This document shows positions 7,790 to 15,651 of a stretch of DNA of 64,000 nucleotides, one piece after another. The number at the start of each line of letters is the position of its first letter. The first letter of the stretch is position 1. Below the pieces are notes generated by a model. The model ran no database searches. It saw nothing but the letters and a program-made list of their open reading frames with translations, and was not told the DNA's origin. Origin of the DNA: a virus; IMG/VR virus record IMGVR_UViG_3300037089_000505, positions 62,001-126,000 of that record. The stretch is one strand, 5' to 3'. The translations under genes were made by a program, and so were the position numbers.

Positions 7790-8563
7790 ATGTTAGGATT
7801 ATTCTTGGCCCTTAATCTAACCTTAATGCCACCAAACGTAAATCTCTTTGATTATAACAGTCCTTTAGTAAGTGGAGATTATGCCAGTAGCTTAGTAGAA
7901 GATATCAATCTTGAAGCACAAATCAGATTGTTCAACTTTCTTTACGTAGGAGGAAGTGTAGGGACTATTACACACGACGAATCTCTTAGTGCATTTAATT
8001 TTGTCCCTACGTATGAGAAATATACTTTCGATGCTGGAATTGATTATGTAAATCCGACTGATAAGAAAGCTGGATTTAAGTTCGGTTGGATTCATGAATG
8101 TATTCATCCTACAAACATCTATAAAACTGGTGGCGGCACATATGAGGGTTCATATGATTTACTTTTCACAAACATCTATGACCATAAAGGACCATTTGAT
8201 CTTGGCTTTGAAGAAGGCCTGTATCTGAATTACGGCTTTGAAGATTACTCATATTCTACTGTAATAGATCCTCGTCCACTTATGTTTACTGGCTCCTATC
8301 AAAAAATTCATCTTGATCCTTTCTATTTAGCCTTTGACGAAAAGGTTTATCTGCATGAAGTAGCAGCTCATGAGGATGTTTGGAAAAGTCTTTATTCTAC
8401 CTTTCAGGCTGAAGCCGGCATAGATCTTAATGATATGGTATTTGGGGTTAGATGGAACAACGTAGATCCATTAGCTCCTTTACTTTGGGCTGAAGGTGTC
8501 CAGATTACCACAAAAGGATACTTCAGTGTCTTTATGACCTTCAAACTTGAAACAGAGAGGTGA
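7790..8563 (+). CDS. Beta-strand-rich exported protein, barrel-like
   Basis: 257 residues. The N-terminus is short and hydrophobic (MLGLFLALNLTLMPP), a possible signal sequence without a clear cleavage site. The body alternates strands of barrel character (LFNFLYVGGSVG, DLGFEEGLYLNYGFEDYSYS) and ends GYFSVFMTFKLETER. AGAGGA precedes the start. Likely outer-membrane or periplasmic; not assigned to a family. Confidence 0.55.
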   Translation: MLGLFLALNLTLMPPNVNLFDYNSPLVSGDYASSLVEDINLEAQIRLFNFLYVGGSVGTITHDESLSAFNFVPTYEKYTFDAGIDYVNPTDKKAGFKFGWIHECIHPTNIYKTGGGTYEGSYDLLFTNIYDHKGPFDLGFEEGLYLNYGFEDYSYSTVIDPRPLMFTGSYQKIHLDPFYLAFDEKVYLHEVAAHEDVWKSLYSTFQAEAGIDLNDMVFGVRWNNVDPLAPLLWAEGVQITTKGYFSVFMTFKLETER

Positions 8564-8566
8564 AAC

Positions 8567-9037
8567 ATGTGGTTTCTGATTGCTTGGCTGATAGCTTGGT
8601 TTTTCATTGCCATTGCTGTTGGTTGGACTGATGAAGCATTTAGTGGCGTCGCTACTTTCTTTCTCGGCGGCGTAGTTCTGGGACTTTTTGTCGTCCTTGG
8701 AGTTCTTATAGGCACTGAGTCCATCAGCACTAGTAAATATACACTCGTTTCTAACGAGAAGGTCTATTACAGTCGCGATAGCGGTCAGAACGACCAAAGA
8801 ATAAAGATTGTAAAAGGCTCAGACGGGAAAGCTCAACTAATGATAGTGGGAGCTGGAGAACATGAAACCTATCTGGTGTCAAACTGCGGACTACACAGTA
8901 TTACCGTCAGCACAGACAATGAATTCTACCTACAGAAAATTACTCGCCACCTTGAAAGAGGATGGTTCAATTTCGGAAACACAACTGAGGAATGGAATCT
9001 AGTGCTTCCTAAAACATTGGGCCTCGAGATAAACTAA
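8567..9037 (+). CDS. Two-helix membrane protein with beta domain (family A)
   Basis: 156 residues. Two transmembrane helices (~3-22 and ~29-50), then a beta-rich domain ending YLQKITRHLERGWFNFGN and WNLVLP. It is paralogous to 4137 and 32416 by topology and by this C-terminal block. SD GAGAGG. Function unknown. Confidence 0.65.
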   Translation: MWFLIAWLIAWFFIAIAVGWTDEAFSGVATFFLGGVVLGLFVVLGVLIGTESISTSKYTLVSNEKVYYSRDSGQNDQRIKIVKGSDGKAQLMIVGAGEHETYLVSNCGLHSITVSTDNEFYLQKITRHLERGWFNFGNTTEEWNLVLPKTLGLEIN

Positions 9038-9039
9038 AA

Positions 9040-9216
9040 ATGAAGTGTCCTGACTGTAAAGGCGAATGTGGAGAATATGAGGCTGTCTTGTATAAAGGAG
9101 CTGGAGGCGGCCCGTGGAACATGTGCGACTTCTGTGAAGGCAATGGGACAGTATCATTCTTTCAATGGCTGTCATGGAAGTGCTCTGTTCTTTTCGAAAA
9201 TATAAGAAAAAGATGA
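9040..9216 (+). CDS. DnaJ-type zinc-finger mini-protein
   Basis: 58 residues. Two CxxC knuckles, CPDCKG and CDFCEGNG, repeat the CxxCxGxG style of the DnaJ/Hsp40 Cys-rich domain, enough for one zinc site. A basic, aromatic tail follows. The stop overlaps the next ATG (ATGA). Similar stand-alone knuckle proteins occur in large phages; a chaperone or nucleic-acid role is only inferred. Confidence 0.55.
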   Translation: MKCPDCKGECGEYEAVLYKGAGGGPWNMCDFCEGNGTVSFFQWLSWKCSVLFENIRKR

Positions 9217-9653
9217 AAACATTTTTAGTCATAACCATCTTTTTGATTTGTGCTATTATGACAAGTTTTGGACAAGTGAAAGATTTGGTAATGGCCTCTG
9301 AAAAACTTTGGGGACAACCAAAGGAAACTATAATCCAGAACTTACACCATCTTGCTGAAGAAAGAACACAGCTCGTAAATAACACATTGCTTGATGTGGT
9401 AACTTACTTATCAGGTGATCATAAGTCCACTGATTTGTATTTCAAGGACAACGTGTTGGTTATGATCCAACGTTTCTTTTATGGTCCTAATGACAAATTA
9501 GACCGCTGGATAGAAATTGCGACTAAAGAAATGGGTCCATCAACGAATGATAGTGAAGTTAGCCCGCAATGGATTACAGCTAATTCAATTGTGACTTTAC
9601 GAGAAGCACGAGGTAGTTATGTTCTTTTGGAGATCAAAGGAAAAAATCTATGA
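9213..9653 (+). CDS. Secreted hypothetical protein
   Basis: 146 residues from the ATG at 9213, coupled by ATGA. A clear signal peptide (MKTFLVITIFLICAIMTSFGQ). The mature part has a helix (DLVMASEKLWGQPKETIIQN) and a strand-rich half (VTYLSGDHKSTDLYFKDNVLV). The layout resembles small periplasmic proteins of unknown function; no family recognised. Confidence 0.6.
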   Translation: MKTFLVITIFLICAIMTSFGQVKDLVMASEKLWGQPKETIIQNLHHLAEERTQLVNNTLLDVVTYLSGDHKSTDLYFKDNVLVMIQRFFYGPNDKLDRWIEIATKEMGPSTNDSEVSPQWITANSIVTLREARGSYVLLEIKGKNL

Positions 9654-9835
9654 AGCCAAAAAATAAAACATACCTGATGATTTACTTGGCTCACGAAGAT
9701 GACGGTTATCAAATCAAGCGAGTGACTGGCGAACAAATTCGCCAAGAAGTAAAGAAGGGTAATCAAGAATTCACTTTGATTGATGGCATCATTTTGAAAT
9801 CAGAGCATAACAAAATAGACGTCACAAATCTATGA
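9650..9835 (+). CDS. Short hypothetical protein
   Basis: 61 residues, ATGA-coupled to both neighbours. A compact mixed alpha/beta pattern (TYLMIYLAHEDDGYQIKRVT). No known motif. Confidence 0.55.
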   Translation: MKPKNKTYLMIYLAHEDDGYQIKRVTGEQIRQEVKKGNQEFTLIDGIILKSEHNKIDVTNL

Positions 9836-10101
9836 AACTACGAGTAGGGTATGACGGAACAAGATACACGGTACAGTATAAGTCTTTCTTGTTCTGGCAC
9901 ATATTGAGAGAAGGTTGGAGAAACTGGCACGACTATTCGTTCTACAAAGATTTTTGTTGGAACGACAAAATGACTTTTGAGACTTTTGAACATGCGTATA
10001 ATGAGGCCGAAACTTTTAAATTCAAGTTTGCTCGTTCTTCTAAAAAGACGGCCTATCATGTATTAGACAAAAACAAAATAGATTGGAGACTACATGGCTG
10101 A
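9832..10101 (+). CDS. Hypothetical aromatic-rich protein
   Basis: 89 residues, many Trp, Tyr and Phe (WHILREGWRNWHDYSFYKDF), then a helix (TFEHAYNEAETFKFKFA). Coupled to the upstream gene by ATGA and overlapping the downstream start. Not recognised. Confidence 0.55.
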   Translation: MKLRVGYDGTRYTVQYKSFLFWHILREGWRNWHDYSFYKDFCWNDKMTFETFEHAYNEAETFKFKFARSSKKTAYHVLDKNKIDWRLHG

Positions 10102-10252
10102 ATTTCCCCAAGAAACTAAGAAGAGTGATAATTGCAACAACTGCTATCACAGAGACAAAATCGGCGCGGGACCTTTTTGTAAATATCACGCTATGATGGA
10201 AATTAGATTGAATTGGGTTTGCGACCATTGGAAAGAAAGCATTCATAAATAA
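10094..10252 (+). CDS. Small Cys/His-rich putative zinc protein
   Basis: 52 residues beginning MAEFPQETKKSDNC. Four Cys are placed as CNNC, FCKYH and VCDHW, giving a probable single zinc site. It overlaps the previous gene by 8 bases. A relative in style is the 48-residue protein at 44788 (CDNCSF, HCRHGEF, ICDSW), suggesting a small phage-specific Cys family. Confidence 0.55.
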   Translation: MAEFPQETKKSDNCNNCYHRDKIGAGPFCKYHAMMEIRLNWVCDHWKESIHK

Positions 10253-10261
10253 AGGAGTTTT

Positions 10262-10657
10262 ATGAAAACGTTTTTAATCGCTATTGTAGCGATGTGTGTA
10301 GTGTTGGGTTGTGCAACAGTGAAAAAAGAAGCAGTCCTAATTGATGGCATTCCGTATATTCTACCAGTGCCGCCAGCTGCGCCTGACAATCCGCATCATA
10401 GTGGGCCTGCTGCTACCAATCCTACCAATTCTGATCCTGCGCCAACGCTAACTGTCCCGACAACTGGAGGCGATAATAATGGAGCTGGTGGCAATAGCAA
10501 TACTGGATCAAGCGGCAATAACAATAACAACAACAATGGATCAGGCAGTAACAAAGACCATCCAGATAAAAGCAAAAATCACGACAACGGCCATCACAGC
10601 AAAGATAAGGATCACGACAGTCATCGCGGCGAATCCAAACGTGGTCGCCACAGATAA
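10262..10657 (+). CDS. Low-complexity lipoprotein
   Basis: 131 residues. A signal sequence with lipobox VVLGC anchors the protein. Then comes a Pro/Ala segment, a Gly/Asn run and a His/Lys/Asp-rich C-terminus (NHDNGHHSKDKDHDSHRG). It is likely unstructured and could bind metals through the His/Asp tail. AAAGGAG precedes the start. Confidence 0.65.
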   Translation: MKTFLIAIVAMCVVLGCATVKKEAVLIDGIPYILPVPPAAPDNPHHSGPAATNPTNSDPAPTLTVPTTGGDNNGAGGNSNTGSSGNNNNNNNGSGSNKDHPDKSKNHDNGHHSKDKDHDSHRGESKRGRHR

Positions 10658-10678
10658 GATAATTGCTGGAGGCAAAAT

Positions 10679-11113
10679 ATGAAAAAACTAGCCCTCGTTT
10701 TAATAGCATCTCTTTTTGTATTACTCGCAGGATGTCTTCTACCTAATTTTCCATATGCATTTTACGTAACTGATCAAACAGTAATAACTCCTGCACCTGT
10801 ACCCACAGCAGCTCCCGCGGGAGATAATTGGGTTTATGCTCCTGATTATGGTTGGGTATATTGGGACAACTCTTGGGTATATTTGAATGACAGTTGGGTT
10901 TATTGGCCAGCTTTTGATTTCAATGTCTATCAATATTACAGAGTTCATCCCTTTCTTCAGTACCATCATTACTATGGTGGACATCAAATAAATAGAAGCT
11001 ATATACCCGAACAGGATAGCCGCGGCACATCGAGACGGTGTGGGGCGTGGCGAAGACAACACCCAGGATTTAAGCCACACAATTGGTCGCCAAGACCTCA
11101 TCAGGGACGCTAA
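10679..11113 (+). CDS. Lipoprotein with Trp-Val-Tyr repeats
   Basis: 144 residues with lipobox VLLAGC. The middle carries four short repeats of the type (N/S/G)WVY (NWVYAPDYGWVYWDNSWVYL and a further SWVYW), likely forming beta strands. The C-terminus is basic. SD TGGAGG. The repeats suggest a surface or glycan-binding role, but this is not established. Confidence 0.6.
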   Translation: MKKLALVLIASLFVLLAGCLLPNFPYAFYVTDQTVITPAPVPTAAPAGDNWVYAPDYGWVYWDNSWVYLNDSWVYWPAFDFNVYQYYRVHPFLQYHHYYGGHQINRSYIPEQDSRGTSRRCGAWRRQHPGFKPHNWSPRPHQGR

Positions 11114-11124
11114 AGGAGTATAAT

Positions 11125-11334
11125 ATGAGTTGGGGAATTGCAATTGTTCTTTGGTTTGTGTTTGGTTTTATAGGCTACCTTATCGGTAACCCAAAAAATC
11201 GACCAGTTCTTGGTTTTGTGCTAGGGTTTCTTTTGGGCATAATCGGAATTATCATCATGATATGCCTTAAGCCGAAGGTATTGACTGTCGATCAGCCACC
11301 CACGGCAGATCAGCCGCCTACTACTGGCGCATAA
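11125..11334 (+). CDS. Small two-helix membrane protein
   Basis: 69 residues from the ATG at 11125 with AAAGGAG upstream. Two transmembrane helices are separated by a short NPKNRP loop, followed by a tail with two DQPPT repeats. The GYLIGNPKNRPVLGFVLGFLLG layout is common in small phage and bacterial membrane proteins of unknown role. Confidence 0.6.
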   Translation: MSWGIAIVLWFVFGFIGYLIGNPKNRPVLGFVLGFLLGIIGIIIMICLKPKVLTVDQPPTADQPPTTGA

Positions 11335-11346
11335 CAGGAGTCATAT

Positions 11347-11643
11347 ATGAAATTGAAATTAGGTCTTTTGATTGGGCTGATGGCGATGTTGTTTCTAGCA
11401 AGCTGTGCGACTGTTCCGGTTCACGCTCCAGTCATTCTTCAAGTCAACAACTTCACTCTATTTGCCGTCAGTATTTACGTCGATGACGTTTATCTTGGAA
11501 CGATGCAGCCTTTCACTAAAGACGCTGTCCATATTTCCTACGGCTATCATAAGCTTTTTGGTAAGGCAATCGGAACAAGTCTCGTTTGGGGACCAACTTA
11601 TATTACCGATACTGAAAGCTACAAATGGAATCTTACAGAATAG
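11347..11643 (+). CDS. WGP-motif PEGA-like lipoprotein
   Basis: 98 residues. Lipobox FLASC, then one domain of the family at 3791/6006/6549: VNNFTLFAVSIYVDDVYLG, a YGYHKLFG turn, VWGPT and a terminal YKWNLTE. Unlike its relatives it is lipid-anchored. Ends in TAG with the next SD overlapping. Confidence 0.7.
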   Translation: MKLKLGLLIGLMAMLFLASCATVPVHAPVILQVNNFTLFAVSIYVDDVYLGTMQPFTKDAVHISYGYHKLFGKAIGTSLVWGPTYITDTESYKWNLTE

Positions 11644-11651
11644 GAGATAAT

Positions 11652-12296
11652 ATGAAGAAAATTCTTTTCTTAGCAATAGTGCTAGTTGCGCTTATTCTGC
11701 CAGCTACAGTATTTGCTGCCGATCAATTCATTGATATGTTCATTGGCGGTGGAACTACGGGACTTACTGGAACATATGATGGTTATTATCCTAATGATTT
11801 TGTCAATCACGGACATACAATAAATATTTCTAACTCCACATTTGATTTTGTGTTTGGAGTAGATTATTATTGGGTGCTAAATAAAGAGCACACTTTCTGG
11901 ATGGGAATCGGAAGTACATTATCTATGGCTTATCCAGCCTTAAATAGCGTTTCGCCAGAAACTATATCAATAGATGTTCCGTTTGAATATCTTTTTTCAC
12001 CACACTTCTCAATAGTAGTGAAACCATCTTTACTTGGTATGTGGATGCCAGCGTCGCTAAATAAATTTTCAAGTGCAGACCTAACTGGAATTGGTTTTAG
12101 TATTGCTGCAGGGCCAGCTTATTACTTTGACGAACATGAAAATATAGGCGTCTGCCTATTAGCGGGATATAAATATTTACCCGCAAGTTGTACTGATGAA
12201 ACTGGCAAATATAAGACAACGTTTACTGGTGGCGGACCTTTCGTATCATTATATCTCTCGTTTGAGCTATGGTCAGACGATCAGGTTGAGGAATAA
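11652..12296 (+). CDS. Predicted outer-membrane barrel protein
   Basis: 214 residues from the ATG at 11652 (SD AGGAG). A signal peptide (ATVFAAD) precedes strands with Gly/aromatic alternation (FMIG-type GGG start, FVFGVDYYWVLNKEH, FWMGIGSTLSMA, VCLLAGYKYLPAS). It ends FVSLYLSFELW plus an acidic tail. This resembles 8- to 10-strand barrels; function unknown. Confidence 0.6.
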   Translation: MKKILFLAIVLVALILPATVFAADQFIDMFIGGGTTGLTGTYDGYYPNDFVNHGHTINISNSTFDFVFGVDYYWVLNKEHTFWMGIGSTLSMAYPALNSVSPETISIDVPFEYLFSPHFSIVVKPSLLGMWMPASLNKFSSADLTGIGFSIAAGPAYYFDEHENIGVCLLAGYKYLPASCTDETGKYKTTFTGGGPFVSLYLSFELWSDDQVEE

Positions 12297-12299
12297 AAT

Positions 12300-12746
12300 A
12301 TGAAGAAGCTTTTCTTTTTGGTCCTTGTAATAATAGGGCTCGTTCTACCGTTGTCCGCCTTTGCAGCAGATGTGGGCACTCTGTTTTATTGGGGCAACAG
12401 CGTTAGCTTTGTCGAGACAACTATGGCCGCTAATTCAAAGGCTGAATTTTTGCAGAAGTTTGATATTGGCAAAACATGGTATCTAACTTACAGTGTAGAC
12501 TTCTATGGTGAAAAAGCCCAACTGAGTTATTTATTTGACGACTCTGGACTTTATCAAGTCGTTTGGTATCCGTTGAGTTACGACCAGGCTCAAGCAGTGA
12601 AGTCAGATTTTACTAAAAACATGGGACGACCGCCAACTGTAAGAAGCGACTATGTTTATTGGATAAAAGAACACCGAACGGAAATTAAAATTTACAAGGT
12701 TAATGATGAACTTAGACTTATAATGTTCAGGTGGGAGGAACCATGA
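12300..12746 (+). CDS. Secreted hypothetical protein
   Basis: 148 residues with a signal peptide cleaved after SAFA. The mature part is alpha/beta, with strand pairs (TWYLTYSVDFYGEKAQLSYL, GLYQVVWYPL) around a helix. The architecture recalls the secreted protein at 9213. Its stop overlaps the ATG of the Rap1a/Tai-like gene. Confidence 0.55.
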   Translation: MKKLFFLVLVIIGLVLPLSAFAADVGTLFYWGNSVSFVETTMAANSKAEFLQKFDIGKTWYLTYSVDFYGEKAQLSYLFDDSGLYQVVWYPLSYDQAQAVKSDFTKNMGRPPTVRSDYVYWIKEHRTEIKIYKVNDELRLIMFRWEEP

Positions 12747-13111
12747 AAAAGATTTTTCTTTCTTTCATTCTATTAATTGCCGTTGCTTTTATGGCAAGTG
12801 CAGCAACAGCTTTTGTGATAGGAACTGATTTAATTAGCTGGAATGCCGACTTCAAGGTTTTTATTACTGGGGGAACAGACTACAGTTCGGTCACTGTCTT
12901 TCGTTTTATGGAATATGTCTGTGGAGTGGTCGACGCTAACTTTGATTTGGGTGGCAGCAAAGGACCGACGTGGTTTAAACTACCTATCGGAACAACCGTC
13001 AGAGATGTTTCAGTTGTAGTCAGTAATTATCTAGACAACCATCCAGAAAAAACCAACGAGAGCGGAGCTTTTATTGTGGTAGAAGCTTTGTCTAACGCTT
13101 TTCCACATTAA
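12743..13111 (+). CDS. Exported Rap1a/Tai-like protein
   Basis: 122 residues from the ATG at 12743 (GGGAGGAA upstream, ATGA-coupled). A signal peptide (MASAATA) precedes a domain with the layout of Rap1a/Tai immunity proteins: FMEYVCGVVDAN, then LPIGTTVRDVSVVVSNYLDN, HPEK and a final VVEALSNAFP. Family members neutralise type VI secretion peptidoglycan-amidase effectors in the periplasm. A second copy without a signal peptide is at 41629. Recognised from motif order only. Confidence 0.6.
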   Translation: MKKIFLSFILLIAVAFMASAATAFVIGTDLISWNADFKVFITGGTDYSSVTVFRFMEYVCGVVDANFDLGGSKGPTWFKLPIGTTVRDVSVVVSNYLDNHPEKTNESGAFIVVEALSNAFPH

Positions 13112-13113
13112 GT

Positions 13114-13132
13114 TTCGAAAATAGCATATATT
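13114..13132 (+). promoter_or_regulatory. Class-1 promoter element (TTCGA-N8-TATATT)
   Basis: GTTTCGA, 8 bases, TATATT, in the gap before the GC-rich gene at 13194. Predicted transcription start about 13139. Member of the recurrent GYWTCGA-N8-TAnnnT set. Confidence 0.6.
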
Positions 13133-13193
13133 GATTTATAAGTTCCTGACCTCATGAATATAGAGGCAGGCCCAAGAATAGGGAGGAATTTTC

Positions 13194-13727
13194 ATGAATG
13201 CACAGCCTTTGAATCCAGCCGATGTCGAACAGGTCTTCACAGAGCTCCTGGCAAAGAACGGCCAGGTCACTTCGTTGGAAGTGAAGGAGGAGCTGAGGAC
13301 CCGGGGCTTCTGGGCCACACAGGCCATCGTTGGACCTCTCGTCCAGGACGTCGCCAATCAGCTTGGCGTTCCTTTCACAAACAACGGACGGTTCAACACC
13401 TACACGCCCCTCGTGACTACGGTGACCGACGACGAAGACGAGGATGATAGCGACGGAAGCATTTCGAGCCCGAGCCTCACGGCAACCGGCTCCACTCAGC
13501 TTCCCTCCACTCCTGTCAAGGTTCGGACACCTCCGGCTGACCCGGCCGACCGCGAACCGATAACCAATCCGGCTTCCGGCGACTGGACGGTCTATGACAT
13601 CCACAACGGACCTTCGGCTTCCCTGGCCTTCCAGGCAAAGCTGACTGAGAACCAGGCCAAATACGCCTACATTCTCAAGGTCTCTCCGGTTCTCTATACG
13701 GATGTCAGGGCCAAACGGTTGGCTTAA
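13194..13727 (+). CDS. GC-rich protein with winged-helix-like N-terminus
   Basis: 177 residues. The first ~65 residues (VFTELLAKNGQVTSLEVKEE, then GFWATQAIVGPLV) look like a winged-helix DNA-binding domain. An acidic hinge (DDEDEDDSDG), a Ser/Thr/Pro linker and a C-terminal ~50-residue domain (WTVYDIHNGPSASLAF) follow. Base composition is clearly GC-richer than the neighbours. It has its own promoter (13114) and a strong terminator, so it is a one-gene unit, perhaps abundantly expressed. Family unknown. Confidence 0.65.
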   Translation: MNAQPLNPADVEQVFTELLAKNGQVTSLEVKEELRTRGFWATQAIVGPLVQDVANQLGVPFTNNGRFNTYTPLVTTVTDDEDEDDSDGSISSPSLTATGSTQLPSTPVKVRTPPADPADREPITNPASGDWTVYDIHNGPSASLAFQAKLTENQAKYAYILKVSPVLYTDVRAKRLA

Positions 13728-13769
13728 TCGCCAGCCTCGCCTTCCCAAATCGGCGGAGGGCCTCGTACG

Positions 13770-13800
13770 GAGGGGAGGAATTCGGTCCTCCCCTCTCTTT
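13770..13800 (+). terminator. Rho-independent terminator
   Basis: GAGGGGAGGA pairs with TCCTCCCCTC across an ATTCGG loop (10 bp with one near-end variation), followed by TCTTT. Closes the single-gene unit at 13194. Confidence 0.8.
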
Positions 13801-13817
13801 GCATGTAAGGAGTCATA

Positions 13818-14018
13818 ATGACGCAAACTTTTCGCATTGAAAAGGGCACTTATCACTGCACAGAATGCGGCAAAGAAATCAAGATCACCAAAGTGCCTAC
13901 AGTCTGGAATCCTACAACTGAGCTCATAGTCAGAGAAGATAGGAACAATGAAATCTGGCATCCGAACCAAGATGCGAAAGGCCAATACTATGAGTGTGGC
14001 CCGATGAGGAGAATATAA
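13818..14018 (+). CDS. Small CxxC protein
   Basis: 66 residues with CTECGKEI early and a single later Cys (YYECGP), so a partial zinc ribbon or dimeric zinc site. AAGGAG before the start; the stop overlaps the next ATG (TAATG). Function unknown. Confidence 0.55.
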   Translation: MTQTFRIEKGTYHCTECGKEIKITKVPTVWNPTTELIVREDRNNEIWHPNQDAKGQYYECGPMRRI

Positions 14019-14293
14019 TGGACGGCGATGGCTTAGTTGCGGTAGACTCTAAGGAAGATCTACCAACCGATGTCCTAAAATTTTTTGAATCACAAGCTGA
14101 TCTTGGCGAGAGGTATTTTCCAAGGCCATCAGCTTTAGGAATTCATTATGGCGGCCGTTGCTTCAAAATGCAGGCTTCATCTTTCTGTGAAATCAACATG
14201 GACGGTGGGGCATTACTTTTCTTTTCAACTAACCACTGGGTCTATGTCCTTTTCCTCGGCGCATTCACCTGGTCCAATCCGGTAAACTTATGA
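14018..14293 (+). CDS. Hypothetical protein
   Basis: 91 residues from the ATG at 14018 (GAGGAGA upstream, 1-base overlap). An acidic first third, then a strand-rich C-terminus (GGALLFFSTNHWVYVLFLGA). No motif recognised. Confidence 0.5.
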   Translation: MDGDGLVAVDSKEDLPTDVLKFFESQADLGERYFPRPSALGIHYGGRCFKMQASSFCEINMDGGALLFFSTNHWVYVLFLGAFTWSNPVNL

Positions 14294-14517
14294 AAAAGAG
14301 TTGCTACATTGGCAAAGAACGCTACTGTCTCGCCTTAGAAGCATGGCGTTCATATCCCAAATGTAGCCTCGGTTTTTCAATCGCTTGTGACTACGACAAA
14401 CAATCTTGTATTTATCGAAATCCTCGTCCTTTGGAAAAGTGTCCCAAACCTAAAACATACGCTCAGCTCATTGCCGTTAGAGATAAAAGACACAATGAGC
14501 CCAAGGAGATATCATGA
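14290..14517 (+). CDS. Cys-rich hypothetical protein
   Basis: 75 residues with five Cys (SCYIGKERYC, KCSLGFSIAC, SCIYR) plus KCPKPKTY. Coupled by ATGA to both sides. Probably metal-binding or disulfide-stabilised; no signal peptide, so metal binding is more likely. Confidence 0.5.
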   Translation: MKKSCYIGKERYCLALEAWRSYPKCSLGFSIACDYDKQSCIYRNPRPLEKCPKPKTYAQLIAVRDKRHNEPKEIS

Positions 14518-14864
14518 CAGATGAAGAAGAGAAAGGCGCTCTAGCTGCTCATTTGATTCTCATGCGAAGTGCTTATGAGAATCCTGTGGCAATGGATGCT
14601 CCTCTTACGCAAGCTGAGATTGAAGAACTGGGTAGTTTTTTGGCTGCAATAAGAACGCCAGTGCCGACTGACGCCGTTCATTTTACTTGCGCAAAATGTG
14701 GCGGCAAGAGATGGCAAACAAAAGAAGAATATACCCTTATGGTAGCCGAAGCTACTCTTCAATATACCGAAGAACAGATTGCCGAGAACGGTGGCATGGA
14801 AAACATGCCGAGACTTTGTTCTACCTGCTACAAACAGGTTCACTTGAAACCTCTAGAGAACTGA
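14514..14864 (+). CDS. Zinc-ribbon protein
   Basis: 116 residues. A helical N-terminal half (LILMRSAYENPVAMDAPLTQ) precedes a four-Cys ribbon (CAKCGGKRW ... LCSTCYKQ) separated by a helix. Coupled by ATGA. Possibly nucleic-acid binding. Confidence 0.55.
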   Translation: MTDEEEKGALAAHLILMRSAYENPVAMDAPLTQAEIEELGSFLAAIRTPVPTDAVHFTCAKCGGKRWQTKEEYTLMVAEATLQYTEEQIAENGGMENMPRLCSTCYKQVHLKPLEN

Positions 14865-14865
14865 C

Positions 14866-15030
14866 ATGGTATTTCCAACTATAGAAAAAGGCGACTGCGT
14901 CTACCACATGCAAAATGATTGTGGTATGGGCGTAGTTATTTCCGCCGACAAGTTTGACGAGATTGCATATGTAGAATGGCCTTGGGGTCATAGTTGGGAA
15001 TACTTTGGAGATTTGATGTTGATAAACTAA
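14866..15030 (+). CDS. Short hypothetical protein (SH3-like pattern)
   Basis: 54 residues beginning MVFPTIEKGDCVYHMQND. The pattern KGDCVYH-GMGVVISADK-AYVEWPWG is that of a small five-strand SH3/KOW-like barrel. It starts within two bases of the upstream stop. Function unknown. Confidence 0.5.
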   Translation: MVFPTIEKGDCVYHMQNDCGMGVVISADKFDEIAYVEWPWGHSWEYFGDLMLIN

Positions 15031-15041
15031 GGGGAAGAAAT

Positions 15042-15401
15042 ATGAGACAGCTGCTTATCATTACAGGCGATACCAACGACGACGATTTGGTAACCAAACA
15101 GTGCTATATCAAGGACGAAAAAGAATTGGAAATGGTCAAGAGAGTTCTTGCCGTCATCAAGACGAAAACTCTTTCAATGGCAGGCGGAAGTCGCCACAAT
15201 TGGCCGAGCAGTGATTACTGTTCTGAAAGCGTTCAGGATCTTTACAAGGGACTCCTGAGTGAAGATGATATAGAGTGGTTTAACGAATACGTGCCTTACG
15301 GCGAATTCGGGATCCATACTATTCGTAGAGCAGTCTTGTATGAAATTCAAGAAGAAGAAAAACTTTTTGAATATTACGATTTAGTAAAATTGAGGACATA
15401 A
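15042..15401 (+). CDS. Hypothetical phage protein
   Basis: 119 residues from the ATG at 15042 (GGGGAAG upstream). It begins MRQLLIITGDTNDDDLVTK and includes a helix with VKRVLAVIKTK and HNWPSSDY. This resembles small phage proteins of unknown function that carry an ITGDTNDGD-like opening; role not known. Confidence 0.55.
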   Translation: MRQLLIITGDTNDDDLVTKQCYIKDEKELEMVKRVLAVIKTKTLSMAGGSRHNWPSSDYCSESVQDLYKGLLSEDDIEWFNEYVPYGEFGIHTIRRAVLYEIQEEEKLFEYYDLVKLRT

Positions 15402-15405
15402 AACA

Positions 15406-15651
15406 ATGAGAAAATTATTTCAGACCTTGGGGCCCAGATGGAGCAGGAAGACACTTCCTGCTGGAGCTGGCATAGACGTTCTAGGAAAATGGGCACTTTC
15501 TGATGAGCCAGGTGATTGCCACTTAGCCGTTGGCCACTATGTTTGCATAGGTGGTGATGGTGCTTTTGACGGCTGGTATGATGACTTGGGCTTTTTCATA
15601 AGCCAAGATCCGCCAGTAAGATGGGCACCCATTCCAAGCTACTATGAATAA
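15406..15651 (+). CDS. Hypothetical protein
   Basis: 81 residues, rich in Gly, Asp and aromatics in the second half (VGHYVCIGGDGAFDGWYDDL). It overlaps the next gene by 8 bases. No family recognised. Confidence 0.45.
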   Translation: MRKLFQTLGPRWSRKTLPAGAGIDVLGKWALSDEPGDCHLAVGHYVCIGGDGAFDGWYDDLGFFISQDPPVRWAPIPSYYE

